NCBI RefSeq assembly: GCF_900128425.1
Contig: NZ_LT635782.1
Span: 1,806,476-1,870,475, forward strand
Reading direction: 5' to 3'
From: Anaerococcus urinomassiliensis
Lineage (GTDB): Bacteria; Bacillota; Clostridia; Tissierellales; Peptoniphilaceae
Length of the DNA stretch: 64,000 nucleotides
Of the stretch, positions 33,615 to 42,760 are shown one piece after another. A model generated the notes under the pieces. It was given only the letters and a program-made list of their open reading frames with translations, made no database searches and was not told where the DNA came from. Position 1 is the stretch's first letter; each line of letters begins with the position of its first letter. Both the position numbers and the translations under genes were made by a program.

Positions 33615-34385
33615 CTAATATAAGTCTGACCTTCTATCAGCAAAAAAGCTCATCTCTTCTCTTATCTCTTTGACTTTTTTTAGGTCTATTTCTGCTGTTA
33701 CAATACCTGTCTTTTCATATGGAGCTACTATATATTCCCCAAGAGGATCTACAATCATAGAGTGTCCACCAGAATCATCCTTGTACCTAGTTGAGTTGAC
33801 CCCAACTACAAAGATTTGATTTTCTATGGCTCTAGCCCTATTTAAGGCCTCCCAATGGGGTAGCTTAGATGTTGCCCATGATGCACAATTAAAGAGGATT
33901 TCTATCCCATCTAGGGCAAATTTCCTAACCCATTCTACAAATCTTACATCGTAGCATAGGACTACTCCACATTTTACCCCATCTATTTGAAAGGTTACAT
34001 ACTTATTGCCCCCTTGAAAAAGTTTATCTTCTCCAGCTGGGGAATATAGGTGAATTTTGTCATATTCGCTTAATAAATTCCCCTGCCTATCAAAATTATA
34101 GTTTCTATTGTAGATTTTGCCATCTTCTTTGACAGCTACTGATCCACCTATTATATTTATATCAAGTTCTTTTGCAAGCTTTGATAAAAACTCTTTGGAC
34201 CTAGTGCCATCCACATCTGCTAGTTCATCTATATTTTTTGGATAATAGAAAGTATTCCAAGTTTCTGGCAAAACTACTACGTCTGCTCCTTGGTTTTTGC
34301 TTTCTCTTATGGTTTCTTCTATTAGTTTATAATTGTTCTCAACTTCCCCCTTGACTGGGGCAACTTGGCCTAGTGCTATTTTCAA
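33615..34385 (-). CDS. Carbon-nitrogen hydrolase (nitrilase superfamily amidase), paralogue 2
   Basis: The triad is in VVVLPETWNTFYYP, SEYDKIHLYSPAGE and CGVVLCYDVRFVEW. The protein is closely related to the amidase at 20.3 kb, sharing RARAIENQ.FVVGVNST and the C-terminal ADRR.DLY. A TTG start at 34385 with GGAGGG just upstream gives 256 aa beginning LKIALGQVAPVKG; the ATG reading from 34430 lacks a ribosome site. Last gene of the bioY-birA-nitrilase run. The substrate is unknown; an omega-amidase role is possible. Confidence 0.83.
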   Translation of the reverse strand: MKIALGQVAPVKGEVENNYKLIEETIRESKNQGADVVVLPETWNTFYYPKNIDELADVDGTRSKEFLSKLAKELDINIIGGSVAVKEDGKIYNRNYNFDRQGNLLSEYDKIHLYSPAGEDKLFQGGNKYVTFQIDGVKCGVVLCYDVRFVEWVRKFALDGIEILFNCASWATSKLPHWEALNRARAIENQIFVVGVNSTRYKDDSGGHSMIVDPLGEYIVAPYEKTGIVTAEIDLKKVKEIREEMSFFADRRSDLY

Positions 34386-34477
34386 TTTTCCCTCCAGTAT
34401 GTCTTTTCTCACATAAAAATAATACCCCAAAGCACATAAAAATAAAAATAGGGCCTGGGATATATACTTAAAAATTT

Positions 34478-35584
34478 TTATCCTATAAATTTAAGCCTGT
34501 ACTTATCATAAGAGAAGGTCTTTTCTTCATTTCCCACTTCTAGGATAAGGTCTAGCTTATCATCCATACCTATAAGGGTACCTGCTATTTCTTCATCCTT
34601 GCTATAGACTATAACTTCATCACCCTTTTTGGCCATAAGTTCATTATAATTTTCTAAAAGCTTACTTTGGCATATGCCTTCTTGCATGGATAGGATTGCT
34701 GGTATTAGATAGTATTTAACATTTTCTATGGTATCACTTAAAGTTAACTTAGAGTCTTTACCAAATAATGTTGTCATTATAGGTCTTAAGTCTTCTGGTA
34801 TAGGGCTTAACTCTATAAGATTGATGCCTATACCTACTATGGTATATTGGGCATGACCCTTATGGTCTACTGCTGATTCGCAAAGGATACCAGCAAGTTT
34901 TTTATTTCCTATGTATAGGTCATTAAGCCACTTTATTTTTATATCTTTATTAGACATTTTCTTTAGGGCTTTTGCTAGAAGAACTCCTGTTTGAGATGTT
35001 ACAAGGATTAGATCAGAGTCTGGTACACTTATATTTAGACTTATATATAGGCCTCCTTTGGGAGATACAAATGCACGGTCCTTTTGACCCTTGCCCCTAA
35101 CTTGCTCATCTGCTGTAACTATACTGATATCCTCTCCCTTATTAAGCTTATCCTTGATATATGTATTGGTGGAATCCACACTTTCTAGGTGGACTTCCTT
35201 TCCTAGCCATGAGGCCTTTTTGTCAGTTAAATCTTTTAATAGATTTTCTATCTCTTGCTTATCTTTAGACAAAAGGTCTATAGATTGGTCAAATTTATCT
35301 AGAAAGTCTGCTCTTTTTTCCTGATCATCCTCTATAAGTGTGTAGTACATATAATGGTACATATAGGTTGTTGGACTCTTAGAAAAATAAGAGGATATTT
35401 TTTCTTTTTTTATATATTGGTCAAACCTGTCTTTTTGACCTAAAAGCATCATTAGTTTGGCTGTTAGTATCTTTTTGTTGTTAAGCTGGTCAAGGTCATC
35501 CTTGCCTATAACTAGGTCTAAGGCTTTGTTTATTTCGTTTGATCTTAGTAGATAGATCATATTGTTATCAAAAATTTGACTCAT
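34478..35584 (-). CDS. birA: Biotin--protein ligase with unusual N-terminal domain
   Basis: Attaches biotin to carrier lysines, here most likely GcdC. The catalytic domain begins about residue 130 (VHLESVDSTNTYIKD) with the biotinyl-AMP loop QVRGKGQKDRAF near 162-172, KWLNDLYIGNKKLAGIL and VGIGINL, then the SH3-like C-terminal domain. The first 125 residues are helical and charged (KDDLDQLNNKKILTAKLMML ...) with no recognisable DNA-binding winged helix, although the total length (368 aa) exceeds that of bifunctional BirA. Lies 12 bp after bioY. Confidence 0.9.
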   Translation of the reverse strand: MSQIFDNNMIYLLRSNEINKALDLVIGKDDLDQLNNKKILTAKLMMLLGQKDRFDQYIKKEKISSYFSKSPTTYMYHYMYYTLIEDDQEKRADFLDKFDQSIDLLSKDKQEIENLLKDLTDKKASWLGKEVHLESVDSTNTYIKDKLNKGEDISIVTADEQVRGKGQKDRAFVSPKGGLYISLNISVPDSDLILVTSQTGVLLAKALKKMSNKDIKIKWLNDLYIGNKKLAGILCESAVDHKGHAQYTIVGIGINLIELSPIPEDLRPIMTTLFGKDSKLTLSDTIENVKYYLIPAILSMQEGICQSKLLENYNELMAKKGDEVIVYSKDEEIAGTLIGMDDKLDLILEVGNEEKTFSYDKYRLKFIG

Positions 35585-35596
35585 AATATCACCCCC

Positions 35597-36130
35597 TTAT
35601 TTTGATATATACTTATAAGTTCTCTTATATATTATTATAGCTAATATAATTTTAATAGTATCAGGTATTATAAAAGGAATTAGACCCAGGCTTAGGACCT
35701 TACTCATAGGAACTTCTACTCCCTGGACCCTGGTTAGACCCACCTTTAGGTAGATTAGACCTAGTATATAGCTTACAATAACTCCTATTAGGATACCTAA
35801 GATTATTTTCTTATTATCCATAGATCCGTGGCCAAACTTAGAAATGATATAAGCCATTGGTATAAAGCTTATGATAAAACCAAAAGTTGGGCTTGCTATG
35901 GATTGGAGTCCTCCTGAAAAACCTGCAAATATCGGGACTCCAATAAGTCCAATTAGCATATATAAAAATGCCGATAGACCCGCATGAGAAGGTTTTAGGA
36001 AAAGTCCTGCCAATATTACAAACAGAGTTTGTAGGGTGAAGGGTACTGGCCCTAGGGGAATGGTTATAAATGCTCCTATGGCTATCAGTGCCGTGCTAAG
36101 AGCGATTCTTGTTAGTTCTTTACTTGTCAT
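35597..36130 (-). CDS. bioY: Biotin transporter BioY
   Basis: A 177-aa S-component with six hydrophobic helices and the family pattern: ITIPLGPVPFTLQTLFVILAGLF at 22-45, GAFSG-like IFAGFSGGLQSIASPTFGF, and the C-terminal GLIPFIIPDTIKIILA. It binds biotin for uptake, alone or with a shared ECF module not seen here. Its position beside birA and the absence of bioABDF in the window suggest dependence on external biotin. An extended -10 (TGA-TATAAT, 36162-36167) lies upstream. Confidence 0.93.
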   Translation of the reverse strand: MTSKELTRIALSTALIAIGAFITIPLGPVPFTLQTLFVILAGLFLKPSHAGLSAFLYMLIGLIGVPIFAGFSGGLQSIASPTFGFIISFIPMAYIISKFGHGSMDNKKIILGILIGVIVSYILGLIYLKVGLTRVQGVEVPMSKVLSLGLIPFIIPDTIKIILAIIIYKRTYKYISK

Positions 36131-36242
36131 TATTACCTCTTTTCTTTATTAATCTCCTATAATTATATCACAACTTTTATATTTAATAATAGTACAAACT
36201 TTTTATAAATTTTATTGCTTAATTATCGGCCTATAATTTTGA

Positions 36243-36280
36243 CAAAAAAAGATGTTCTAAGATAAAATATTAAAACATCT
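36243..36280 (-). terminator. Terminator of the marR-ftsH operon
   Basis: AGATGTT (36250-36256) and AACATCT (36274-36280) with T7 on the minus strand, directly behind the ftsH stop at 36289. Confidence 0.8.
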
Positions 36281-36288
36281 AATTAATC

Positions 36289-38271
36289 TTAAATATCAGT
36301 CTCTTCTGGCCTATCATCATTATCATTTAATGGTGGTAGGTCTATGACTTCTTGGTTACTATCATCTAAATTTTTAGTATCTACATCAGTATTTTCTGCT
36401 ACTTCAGCTTCTTTGATTTCTTTGTCTTTTTTACCATTTAAGATTTCCATGAATTGCTCACCAGTTATGGTCTCTTCCTTTAGTAGGTAGGCAGAGATTT
36501 CGTGAAGTTTATCCATGTTTTCTTTTAAAATCTCTATGGCTCTCATGTGGGCAGCGGAAATTATTTTTTGAACTTTTTCGTCAATTTTATTTCCTGTTCC
36601 ACTTGATACTATAAGTCCACGCTCTCCTCCTAGGTACTTACCTTGGATTTGCTCTAATTGCATAAAGTCGAAGTCTTCGTCCATACCATAGATAGTTACC
36701 ATAGATCTTGCCATTGCTGTTGCACGTTCTATATCATTGCTTGCACCAGTAGTCTTGGTATTAAATATAAGCTCTTCTGCAGAACGTCCACCTGCTAAGG
36801 TACAAATTTCATCAAACATTTCTTCTTTGGTCATGATGTATTTTTCGTCTTTGTCTACTGTCATAGTGTAGCCCAAAGCTCCACCTGTTCTAGGAACTAT
36901 TGTTATTTTTGTGACAGGTGTCTTGTGAGTTTGAATTGCCGCTACTAGGGCGTGTCCTACTTCATGGTAGGCAATAATTTTCTTTTGATCATCAGATATA
37001 ACAGCGTTTTTCTTTTGTTGGCCTGCTATTACTACTTCTATTGATTCTTCTAAGTCCTCTTGGGTTAGCTTCTTGCGGCCTTCACGAACTGCACGTAGGG
37101 CACCTTCGTTTACTATATTTGCAAGGTCAGCACCACTTGTACCAGCTGTTCTTGCTGCTATCTCTTCATAGTCTATATCATCTTCACGTTTGACAACTTT
37201 GGCATGTACTTTTAATATGTCTTCACGGCCCTTTTTGTCAGGAAGTTCTACTTGAACTTGTCTGTCAAAACGTCCTGGACGTGTTAGGGCAGGGTCTAAG
37301 ATTTCTGGTCTGTTTGTCGCTGCAAGAAGTACTACTCCTTCTGTGGCATCAAAACCATCCATTTCGTTTAGCAATTGGTTCAATGTTTGCTCACGCTCGT
37401 CGTTGCCTGAATATCCAGATACGTCACGTTTTTTACCTATTGCATCTATCTCATCTATAAATACTATACATGGTGCCTTTTCCTTGGCTTGCTTGAATAG
37501 GTCACGAACCTTGCTTGCACCAAGTCCTACAAACATCTCTACGAATTCTGATCCAGAGATTATAAAAAATGGTACATTTGCTTCACCAGCTACAGCTTTT
37601 GCTAATAAAGTTTTACCTGTTCCTGGAGGTCCTACTAGTAGCACTCCCTTTGGAACCTTGGCACCAATCTCTTTGTACTTGCCAGGGTTGTGAAGAAAGT
37701 CAACTATTTCAAATAGAGAATCCTTGGCTTCTTCTTGGCCTGCTACATCCTTAAAGGTCTTGCCTGTCTTATTTTCTACATAAACCTTGGCATTTGATTT
37801 ACCAAAGTTCATAAAGTCGGCTCCACCTCGGCCACCCATTGTCTTTGTAAGTGACCTTGATGCAAACCAGAATATTCCCCAGATTAAGAATAGTGGCAAT
37901 ATTGAGGTTATAAATAGGGTTAGCCATGGGTTCATGGATGTTTCTATTTTTTTTCCAAAGGTCAATTTATCGTTTCTTTTTTTGGCGTCAAGTAGCCTAT
38001 CTGTTAGATCAGTGTCTGCCCATAGACCAGTTTCATAAGTTTTTTCTTCACCATCAACTTTGGCTTTGAAGGTGTATTTAGTGTCATCCTTATATACTTC
38101 TGTTACTTGGTCTTTTTCAATCATTGACACAAATTGGCTGTAGGATACTTCCTTGGCGCCATCTTTTGCGGCAATTGGGTTTAGGGCATAACGTATTATA
38201 ACAAATAATACTACCGCTACTATCCAATAATATAAAAAGGGTTTATTGGATTTGTTTTTCTTATCGTTCAT
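36289..38271 (-). CDS. ftsH: ATP-dependent zinc metalloprotease FtsH
   Basis: A 660-aa membrane-bound AAA+ protease for quality control of membrane and short-lived proteins. Two membrane helices (about 11-27 and 110-136) bracket an extracellular domain. The AAA module has Walker [11 protein letters not shown], Walker [12 protein letters not shown] and the SRH region [19 protein letters not shown]; the zinc site is AYHEVGHAL. An acidic tail ends the protein. ATG follows the marR stop codon immediately, with AGGAGCGG inside marR, so the two are coupled. Confidence 0.97.
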   Translation of the reverse strand: MNDKKNKSNKPFLYYWIVAVVLFVIIRYALNPIAAKDGAKEVSYSQFVSMIEKDQVTEVYKDDTKYTFKAKVDGEEKTYETGLWADTDLTDRLLDAKKRNDKLTFGKKIETSMNPWLTLFITSILPLFLIWGIFWFASRSLTKTMGGRGGADFMNFGKSNAKVYVENKTGKTFKDVAGQEEAKDSLFEIVDFLHNPGKYKEIGAKVPKGVLLVGPPGTGKTLLAKAVAGEANVPFFIISGSEFVEMFVGLGASKVRDLFKQAKEKAPCIVFIDEIDAIGKKRDVSGYSGNDEREQTLNQLLNEMDGFDATEGVVLLAATNRPEILDPALTRPGRFDRQVQVELPDKKGREDILKVHAKVVKREDDIDYEEIAARTAGTSGADLANIVNEGALRAVREGRKKLTQEDLEESIEVVIAGQQKKNAVISDDQKKIIAYHEVGHALVAAIQTHKTPVTKITIVPRTGGALGYTMTVDKDEKYIMTKEEMFDEICTLAGGRSAEELIFNTKTTGASNDIERATAMARSMVTIYGMDEDFDFMQLEQIQGKYLGGERGLIVSSGTGNKIDEKVQKIISAAHMRAIEILKENMDKLHEISAYLLKEETITGEQFMEILNGKKDKEIKEAEVAENTDVDTKNLDDSNQEVIDLPPLNDNDDRPEETDI

Positions 38272-38742
38272 CTATAATCCGCTCCTTGAGATATAGTTAT
38301 CAAGTAGTTCATCCAGAGCTTCTAGTTCATCAACAATAGTTTGCAAATTAACATTTATATTATCTTTTGGTATGTCTGTTCTGATTTGATCAAAGTATAC
38401 ACCAACTTTTTCTGCTGCTAACTTTCCATTGTCAGTCAAAATAACATTTACAACTCTTTCATCGTCGACAGATCTTATTCTTTCAACGAACCCTTGTTTT
38501 TCTAGTTTTTTGCATATATTTGATATATTTCCACCAGTCACTCCAATGGCCTTGCCCAAATTTCCTATAGATACTTCATTGCCTGTAGAATATAGGGTTA
38601 TGAGCATCTTTAGTTGTAGGGTTGTTATTCCTAGCTCTGTTGCAGTGTCTTGTAATAATATATCTATTTTGTGAGATATTTCTCTTATCATCGAGAAAAT
38701 AGAATTGTTAAATTCAAAAAAATCAATATGTTCTGTAGCCAT
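38272..38742 (-). CDS. MarR family transcriptional regulator
   Basis: A 156-aa winged-helix regulator: LQLKMLITLYSTGNEVSIGNLGKAIGVTGGNISNICKKLEKQGFVERIRSVDDERVVNVILT shows the recognition helix and the wing (positions about 42-104; quoted parts: GVTGGNISNICKKLEKQGF and RSVDDERVVNV). It is the first gene of a two-gene operon with ftsH, so it may tune ftsH to some stress signal. A dyad upstream is a candidate own operator. Confidence 0.88.
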   Translation of the reverse strand: MATEHIDFFEFNNSIFSMIREISHKIDILLQDTATELGITTLQLKMLITLYSTGNEVSIGNLGKAIGVTGGNISNICKKLEKQGFVERIRSVDDERVVNVILTDNGKLAAEKVGVYFDQIRTDIPKDNINVNLQTIVDELEALDELLDNYISRSGL

Positions 38743-38750
38743 ACTTCCTC

Positions 38751-38772
38751 CTAGATAAAAATATTCATCTAG
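38751..38772 (-). promoter_or_regulatory. Dyad over the marR leader
   Basis: CTAGAT (38751-38756) and ATCTAG (38767-38772) flank 10 bp and overlap the marR ribosome site AGGAGG. A minus-strand promoter, -35 TTGAAA, 16 bp, -10 TAAAAT, lies just upstream. Candidate autoregulatory site. Confidence 0.45.
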
Positions 38773-38856
38773 CTATATTTTACATAAATTTTTATTATTT
38801 TCAAATAAAAAATATTATTTATAAAACGACTTCTTTTTAAAAAAGTTTTTTATACT

Positions 38857-39741
38857 TTACCAGGTAGATTTATCAAAGCTATCCTTTTTAAGTAAACTAA
38901 TATACTTTGCTGCATCAAGGGCTGCAACCTGACCTTGGCCAACTGACTTATTTATTTGATAAGGTCTGCCAGCAACATCACCTGCTGCATATAAGCCACG
39001 GATATTTGTCCTACAATTGTCATGGACTATTATGTGTTCATCATCTGTTTCTATAGATGGAACTAGACGAGATGGTTTTGATGAATCTCTTATAATGAAA
39101 AATCCATCAGCGCTGATCTCTGCCCCTGACTTAAATTTCAAAATACTTGCCCTATCTTCTCCAATAAATTCTACTGGAAGATCTCCACTTATGACTTTTA
39201 TAGAATCATTTAGCTTGATATCATCCTTGTACATATTTACAAAAATAAGCTCATCTACAATCTCTGATGTGAAGTTTGCTTCCTCGACACTTTCTTCATT
39301 GTAACCAATTAATAGAACTTTCTTACCCTTATATAAGGCTGCATCACAGGTTGCACAATAAGAAACTCCCTTGGCAAAAAACTTATCTTCGTTAATCAAA
39401 TCTTTCTTTAGCTCTATACCTGTTGCAACTATTACTGACGTGGCCTCTACCATATCGTTATTTTTTAGCATTAGGCCAAAATAATCACCCATGGCATATA
39501 CCTGCTGAACTTTCTGATCTGATTTGTCGTATTCATAGCCTTCTAGGGATTTTTTGAAGGCATCATTTAATTGTTTACCAGAAACATCTCCAAAACCCAG
39601 ATAGTTTTTGATTGATTCACTATTTTCTAGGCTAGGCGAATCTGTGCCAAAGATTATTACCGATTTATTTCTGATTTTGGCATTCAATAAGGCGCTAAGT
39701 CCAGCTGGACCTGCGCCTATAATTGCTAAGTCGTATCTCAT
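38857..39741 (-). CDS. trxB: Thioredoxin reductase-like flavoprotein lacking NADPH-binding motifs
   Basis: A 294-aa protein with the FAD loop IGAGPAGLSA (8-17), the redox pair CATC (129-132) and the C-terminal FAD motif GLYAAGDVAGRPYQ. The second dinucleotide loop, normally GGGxSA with a following HRR, here reads GYNEES (146-151) and VNMYKDD (168-174), so NADPH binding is doubtful. Clostridial reductases lacking these motifs (FFTR) take electrons from ferredoxin, a likely case here. It overlaps the trxA stop as TAATG. Confidence 0.88.
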   Translation of the reverse strand: MRYDLAIIGAGPAGLSALLNAKIRNKSVIIFGTDSPSLENSESIKNYLGFGDVSGKQLNDAFKKSLEGYEYDKSDQKVQQVYAMGDYFGLMLKNNDMVEATSVIVATGIELKKDLINEDKFFAKGVSYCATCDAALYKGKKVLLIGYNEESVEEANFTSEIVDELIFVNMYKDDIKLNDSIKVISGDLPVEFIGEDRASILKFKSGAEISADGFFIIRDSSKPSRLVPSIETDDEHIIVHDNCRTNIRGLYAAGDVAGRPYQINKSVGQGQVAALDAAKYISLLKKDSFDKSTW

Positions 39742-40049
39742 TATAAGTATTTTCCCATGGCCTTTTCTAGGACATCTTTGGCTTGGAAGCCTACTAGAGT
39801 TTCTTTTAGGACTCCATCTTTGAAAATCATTAGTGATGGTACTGCATTAACATTGTATTTTGATGCTATATCGGATGAATTATCTACATCTACACCATAG
39901 ATTTCATATGATGCTTCTTCAGAAAGTTCTTCAAGAATTGGTGCTTGCATCTTGCATGGTCCACACCATGTCGCATTAAAATCAACTAAAGCAAGTCCTG
40001 ATCCATTTTCTACTAAATTAACAAATTCCATTGAGTCTAATTCACGCAT
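39741..40049 (-). CDS. trxA: Thioredoxin
   Basis: A 102-aa thioredoxin with the active site ATWCGPCKMQAP (residues about 28-39), the cis-proline loop NAVPSLMIF, and normal length. It passes electrons from the flavoprotein encoded immediately downstream to targets such as NrdA. AAGGAG precedes ATG. Confidence 0.95.
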   Translation of the reverse strand: MRELDSMEFVNLVENGSGLALVDFNATWCGPCKMQAPILEELSEEASYEIYGVDVDNSSDIASKYNVNAVPSLMIFKDGVLKETLVGFQAKDVLEKAMGKYL

Positions 40050-40147
40050 TTTCTTCTCCTTATATTTCTCTATGAGTTAGGGGCAATCAACCATAGTTGC
40101 TTGTTTGATCTTTTTACTATAGCAAGCTATCTACTATGCTAGCTAAA

Positions 40148-40189
40148 TTTCTCATCTAAATAGGTCATTTAGGTATATTAGATGAGAAA
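40148..40189 (-). terminator. Hairpin behind the damaged DUF1538 gene
   Basis: TTTCTCATCTAA (40148-40159) and TTAGATGAGAAA (40178-40189), a perfect 12-bp stem with an 18-nt loop, between the DUF1538/PII gene and trxA. It may terminate transcription though the T run is weak. Confidence 0.5.
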
Positions 40190-40217
40190 ACTATTAGCCT
40201 AGTAGGGACATTTTAGT

Positions 40218-40919
40218 CTAGCTTCCTTGTTCTATCAGTCCCCTGACTTCCATTACTGGTAGTGAATATATTATACCCTTATTCTCATCTTTTAAATTCA
40301 TTTCTTCATATATGGCGTTTTTTATTGGATTCATTAGGTCTTTTTTAACTAGCATTATTACAATATCTTTTTCTGGTTCTATGTTCATATTTAGCAGTAT
40401 AGACTTTTGCTCTCTACCTGCTCCTCGGCCGTGGACTAGGGTTGCTCCAGAAGCATCGTAGGCTATGGCGTGTCCTGTATCACTGGTAAAAATCATTAAA
40501 ATAAATATACTTGTGTATACTATCCACATAAGCAAAGAAATAGAAATTTCCTTAAAAATCCTATATAGGCCTATCGATATCATAAGCCCTACTCCCAGTG
40601 AAATTATAATAACTATTAGGAAAGGTGTTATTCCAATGGCCTGGCTTACTTGATTGGCAAGTATTAACAAATCAGGCTCTGCAATCGAAATTATAAAACC
40701 AATAAAGATTCCAAATATTATAACTTTTATAATTTTATCAAATCTTCCTAGGAAATCCCCCATCATGGTCCCAATCTTTGATATAGATAGATCAACTCCT
40801 GATAGGAAAATAGAAAGACCTAGGATTACTCCTAGAGATCCTAGGGTAAATTTGATTAGTAAAGCTTTTGAAACACCAACAAAAAAATTTAATATGTATA
40901 CCAAAATAACTATGGGCAA
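40218..40919 (-). pseudogene. DUF1538 membrane protein joined to a PII-like C-terminus, probably a deletion product
   Basis: Residues 1-155 are a DUF1538 transmembrane domain (VGVSKALLIKFTLGSLGV, IFLSGVDLSISKIGTMMG, FIISIAEPDLLILANQVS). From about 158 the sequence becomes the second half of a PII signalling protein (GATLVHGRGAGREQKSI, DIVIMLVKKDLMNPIKNAIYEE, GIIYSLPVMEVRGL). In other Clostridia these are separate neighbouring genes, so an internal deletion probably fused them. There is no good start: TTG at 40919 lies inside the domain start, and the frame continues upstream (ENIKDNTKAVL) only to a stop next to the MITE. Possibly non-functional. Confidence 0.6.
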
Positions 40920-40986
40920 AACTGCCTTGGTATTATCCTTTATGTTCTCAAAAAATATATATTAATCCTTATGTTTTTAAAAAAAA

Positions 40987-41161
40987 TGGACTACTGCAAA
41001 TTGATAGATATTTATCGTTCCATCATTGGAGTGCACTCCCTGAAAGTTTGAAGTATAGCCCGCCAGCTCAAGGGGGCATTTAGCCCGTCGGCTGACAGAG
41101 ACCTTTCTGGGAGGGTGCTCGAATGATTTAGGAACGATTTATCTATTTTGCAGCAGCCCAC
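40987..41161. mobile_element. MITE-like inverted-repeat element, copy 1
   Basis: About 175 bp without a gene, with long imperfect terminal repeats: TGGACTACTGCAAATTGATA at the left and the complement of GTGGGCTGCTGCAAAATAGA at the right, extending inward through GATAAATCGTTCC and GTGCACTCCC-type segments, so the whole can fold as one hairpin. A second, inverted copy lies at 47357-47509. It lies between the DUF1538/PII gene and pta. The repeat ends recall IS1182/IS6-type termini, an inference. Confidence 0.82.
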
Positions 41162-41178
41162 TTTATAGTATCGTCTGT

Positions 41179-42177
41179 CTAAGAAATTTTGTTATTTACT
41201 GCTTGGCTTGCTGTGATTACTGCAATTTCGTAAACATCTTGAGTGGAACATCCACGTGAAAGGTCGTTTACTGGTGCATTTAATCCTTGTAGGATTGGAC
41301 CTAGAGCTTTATATCCACCAAGTCTTTGAGCAATTTTATAACCAATGTTACCTGCTTGTAGGTCTGGGAAGATAAATACATTTGCAGTACCAGCAACATC
41401 TGATTTTGGTGCCTTATTCTTTGCAGTAGCTGGGTCGATTGCAGCGTCAAATTGTAGTTCTCCATCAAGTGGAAGGTCTGGAGCAAGTTCTTTAGCTTTT
41501 TTTGTTGCTTTAACTACTTTGTCAACTAAGTCGTGTCTTGCTGAACCTTTAGTAGAGAATGATAGAAGAGCAACTCTTGGATCAATACCAAATCCTCTTG
41601 CTGTTTCAGCAGATTCAACTGCAACTTCTGCCATTTCTTGAGATTCAAGGGTAATATTTACTGCTGTATCGGCAAATATTAATTGTTCTCCATTAGGTCC
41701 TATCATAACCATAATTCCAGATACTCTTGATACACCTGGTTTGGTTTTGATAAGTTGTAGGGCTGGTCTAATTGTATCTCCTGTAGTACCAACAGCACCT
41801 GAAACCATACCATCAGATAGGCCTGCTTTTACCATCATAACACCATAATAGTTGTTATCTTTTTTAAGCATATATTCAGCGTCCATTTTTGTAGCCTTGC
41901 CTTTTCTAGCTTCTACAAATTTTTCAACTAATAGGTCAAAGTTTTCGTCATAATGTGGATCTATAATTTCAAGATCGCCAAGGTGTAGGCCATTTTCATT
42001 AGCAACTTTTTGGATTTCTCCCTTATCACCTAGGATTATTGGATGAATTAATCCATCTTCCCTGTGTTTGATAGCTGCTTCCAGGATTCTTTTATCTTTA
42101 CCTTCTGGAAAAACGATTTTTAGATTTTTACCATCAATAGCCTTAGTGGCCATTTCTAATATTGATGAGTTTGACAT
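41179..42177 (-). CDS. pta: Phosphate acetyltransferase
   Basis: A 332-aa PTA_PTB enzyme converting acetyl-CoA and phosphate to acetyl phosphate for ATP formation by acetate kinase (not in the window). Markers are KIVFPEGKDKRILEAA, MVSGAVGTTGDTIRPALQ, GELQFDAAIDP and the C-terminal LSRGCSTQDVYEIAVITA. The short form lacks the regulatory N-terminal domains. A promoter (TTGTTA, 16 bp, TATAAA) and GGAGG precede it. It would drain acetyl-CoA released by fermentation; a butyryl role is less likely from the motif. Confidence 0.92.
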   Translation of the reverse strand: MSNSSILEMATKAIDGKNLKIVFPEGKDKRILEAAIKHREDGLIHPIILGDKGEIQKVANENGLHLGDLEIIDPHYDENFDLLVEKFVEARKGKATKMDAEYMLKKDNNYYGVMMVKAGLSDGMVSGAVGTTGDTIRPALQLIKTKPGVSRVSGIMVMIGPNGEQLIFADTAVNITLESQEMAEVAVESAETARGFGIDPRVALLSFSTKGSARHDLVDKVVKATKKAKELAPDLPLDGELQFDAAIDPATAKNKAPKSDVAGTANVFIFPDLQAGNIGYKIAQRLGGYKALGPILQGLNAPVNDLSRGCSTQDVYEIAVITASQAVNNKIS

Positions 42178-42283
42178 AATTCCTCCTATTAATAATAGTC
42201 TTATTATATTTTATACCCAATTGCTAATAATTAACAAGCCTTCATTTATAAATAAAAGATAAAACAAATATTAGTTAATCTTT

Positions 42284-42760
42284 TCACATTCCTTTTGCTC
42301 TTTTTAAAGCTTCATCTTCTTGCTTAGATAGGTCAATTTTGGTCTGTCCATTGGTAATTTCTTTTAGATATATATTAGAACCATCATTGCCATAAAGATT
42401 TGTAAGGATTACTCCATTATGAAAATTATCTAACAAACATAGGGAAAAAGAAAGCTCCGATGTCTGACCTTCAAAGGCATTGTAATGTACAACAGACATA
42501 TTAGAAATAGAACCCATAGTTGTATCTTTGGCTTCAATAGATCTTTGATCAACAGACCTCAATTGTTTGTTTGATGACTCTATCTGATCATTTAAGGTCA
42601 AGAGTAATTCTTCCAAATTTACATCTTCATTTGTACCCCTAAGTAGGTGGTCATATCTTTGTTTTTGGCGTCTAAGTTTATTGTTCATAGACTGAATCAT
42701 AGCAAATTCTGCAATTACTAGAAGAGCTAAGATTCCTAAAATAACATATACTAGTGTCAT
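42284..42760 (-). CDS. DUF4446 family membrane-anchored protein
   Basis: A 158-aa protein with an N-terminal membrane helix (VYVILGILALLVIAEFAMI), a coiled-coil section (LLTLNDQIESSNKQLRSVDQR), and a conserved globular end (VVHYNAFEGQTSELSFSLCLLDN, GVILTNLYGNDGSNIYLKEI). This family is common beside parB in Firmicutes. ATGA overlap of 4 bp with the upstream gene. Molecular function unknown. Confidence 0.85.
   Translation of the reverse strand: MTLVYVILGILALLVIAEFAMIQSMNNKLRRQKQRYDHLLRGTNEDVNLEELLLTLNDQIESSNKQLRSVDQRSIEAKDTTMGSISNMSVVHYNAFEGQTSELSFSLCLLDNFHNGVILTNLYGNDGSNIYLKEITNGQTKIDLSKQEDEALKRAKGM

Noticed and set aside
38820..38856. Possible terminator behind trxB (A/T-rich hairpin)
   Set aside because: The stem is almost all A-T and may form by chance in such AT-rich DNA.
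40050..40147. Small RNA in the gap upstream of trxA
   Set aside because: Imperfect repeats (TAGCATAGT and ACTATAGCA types) are present but no convincing promoter-terminator pair was found.
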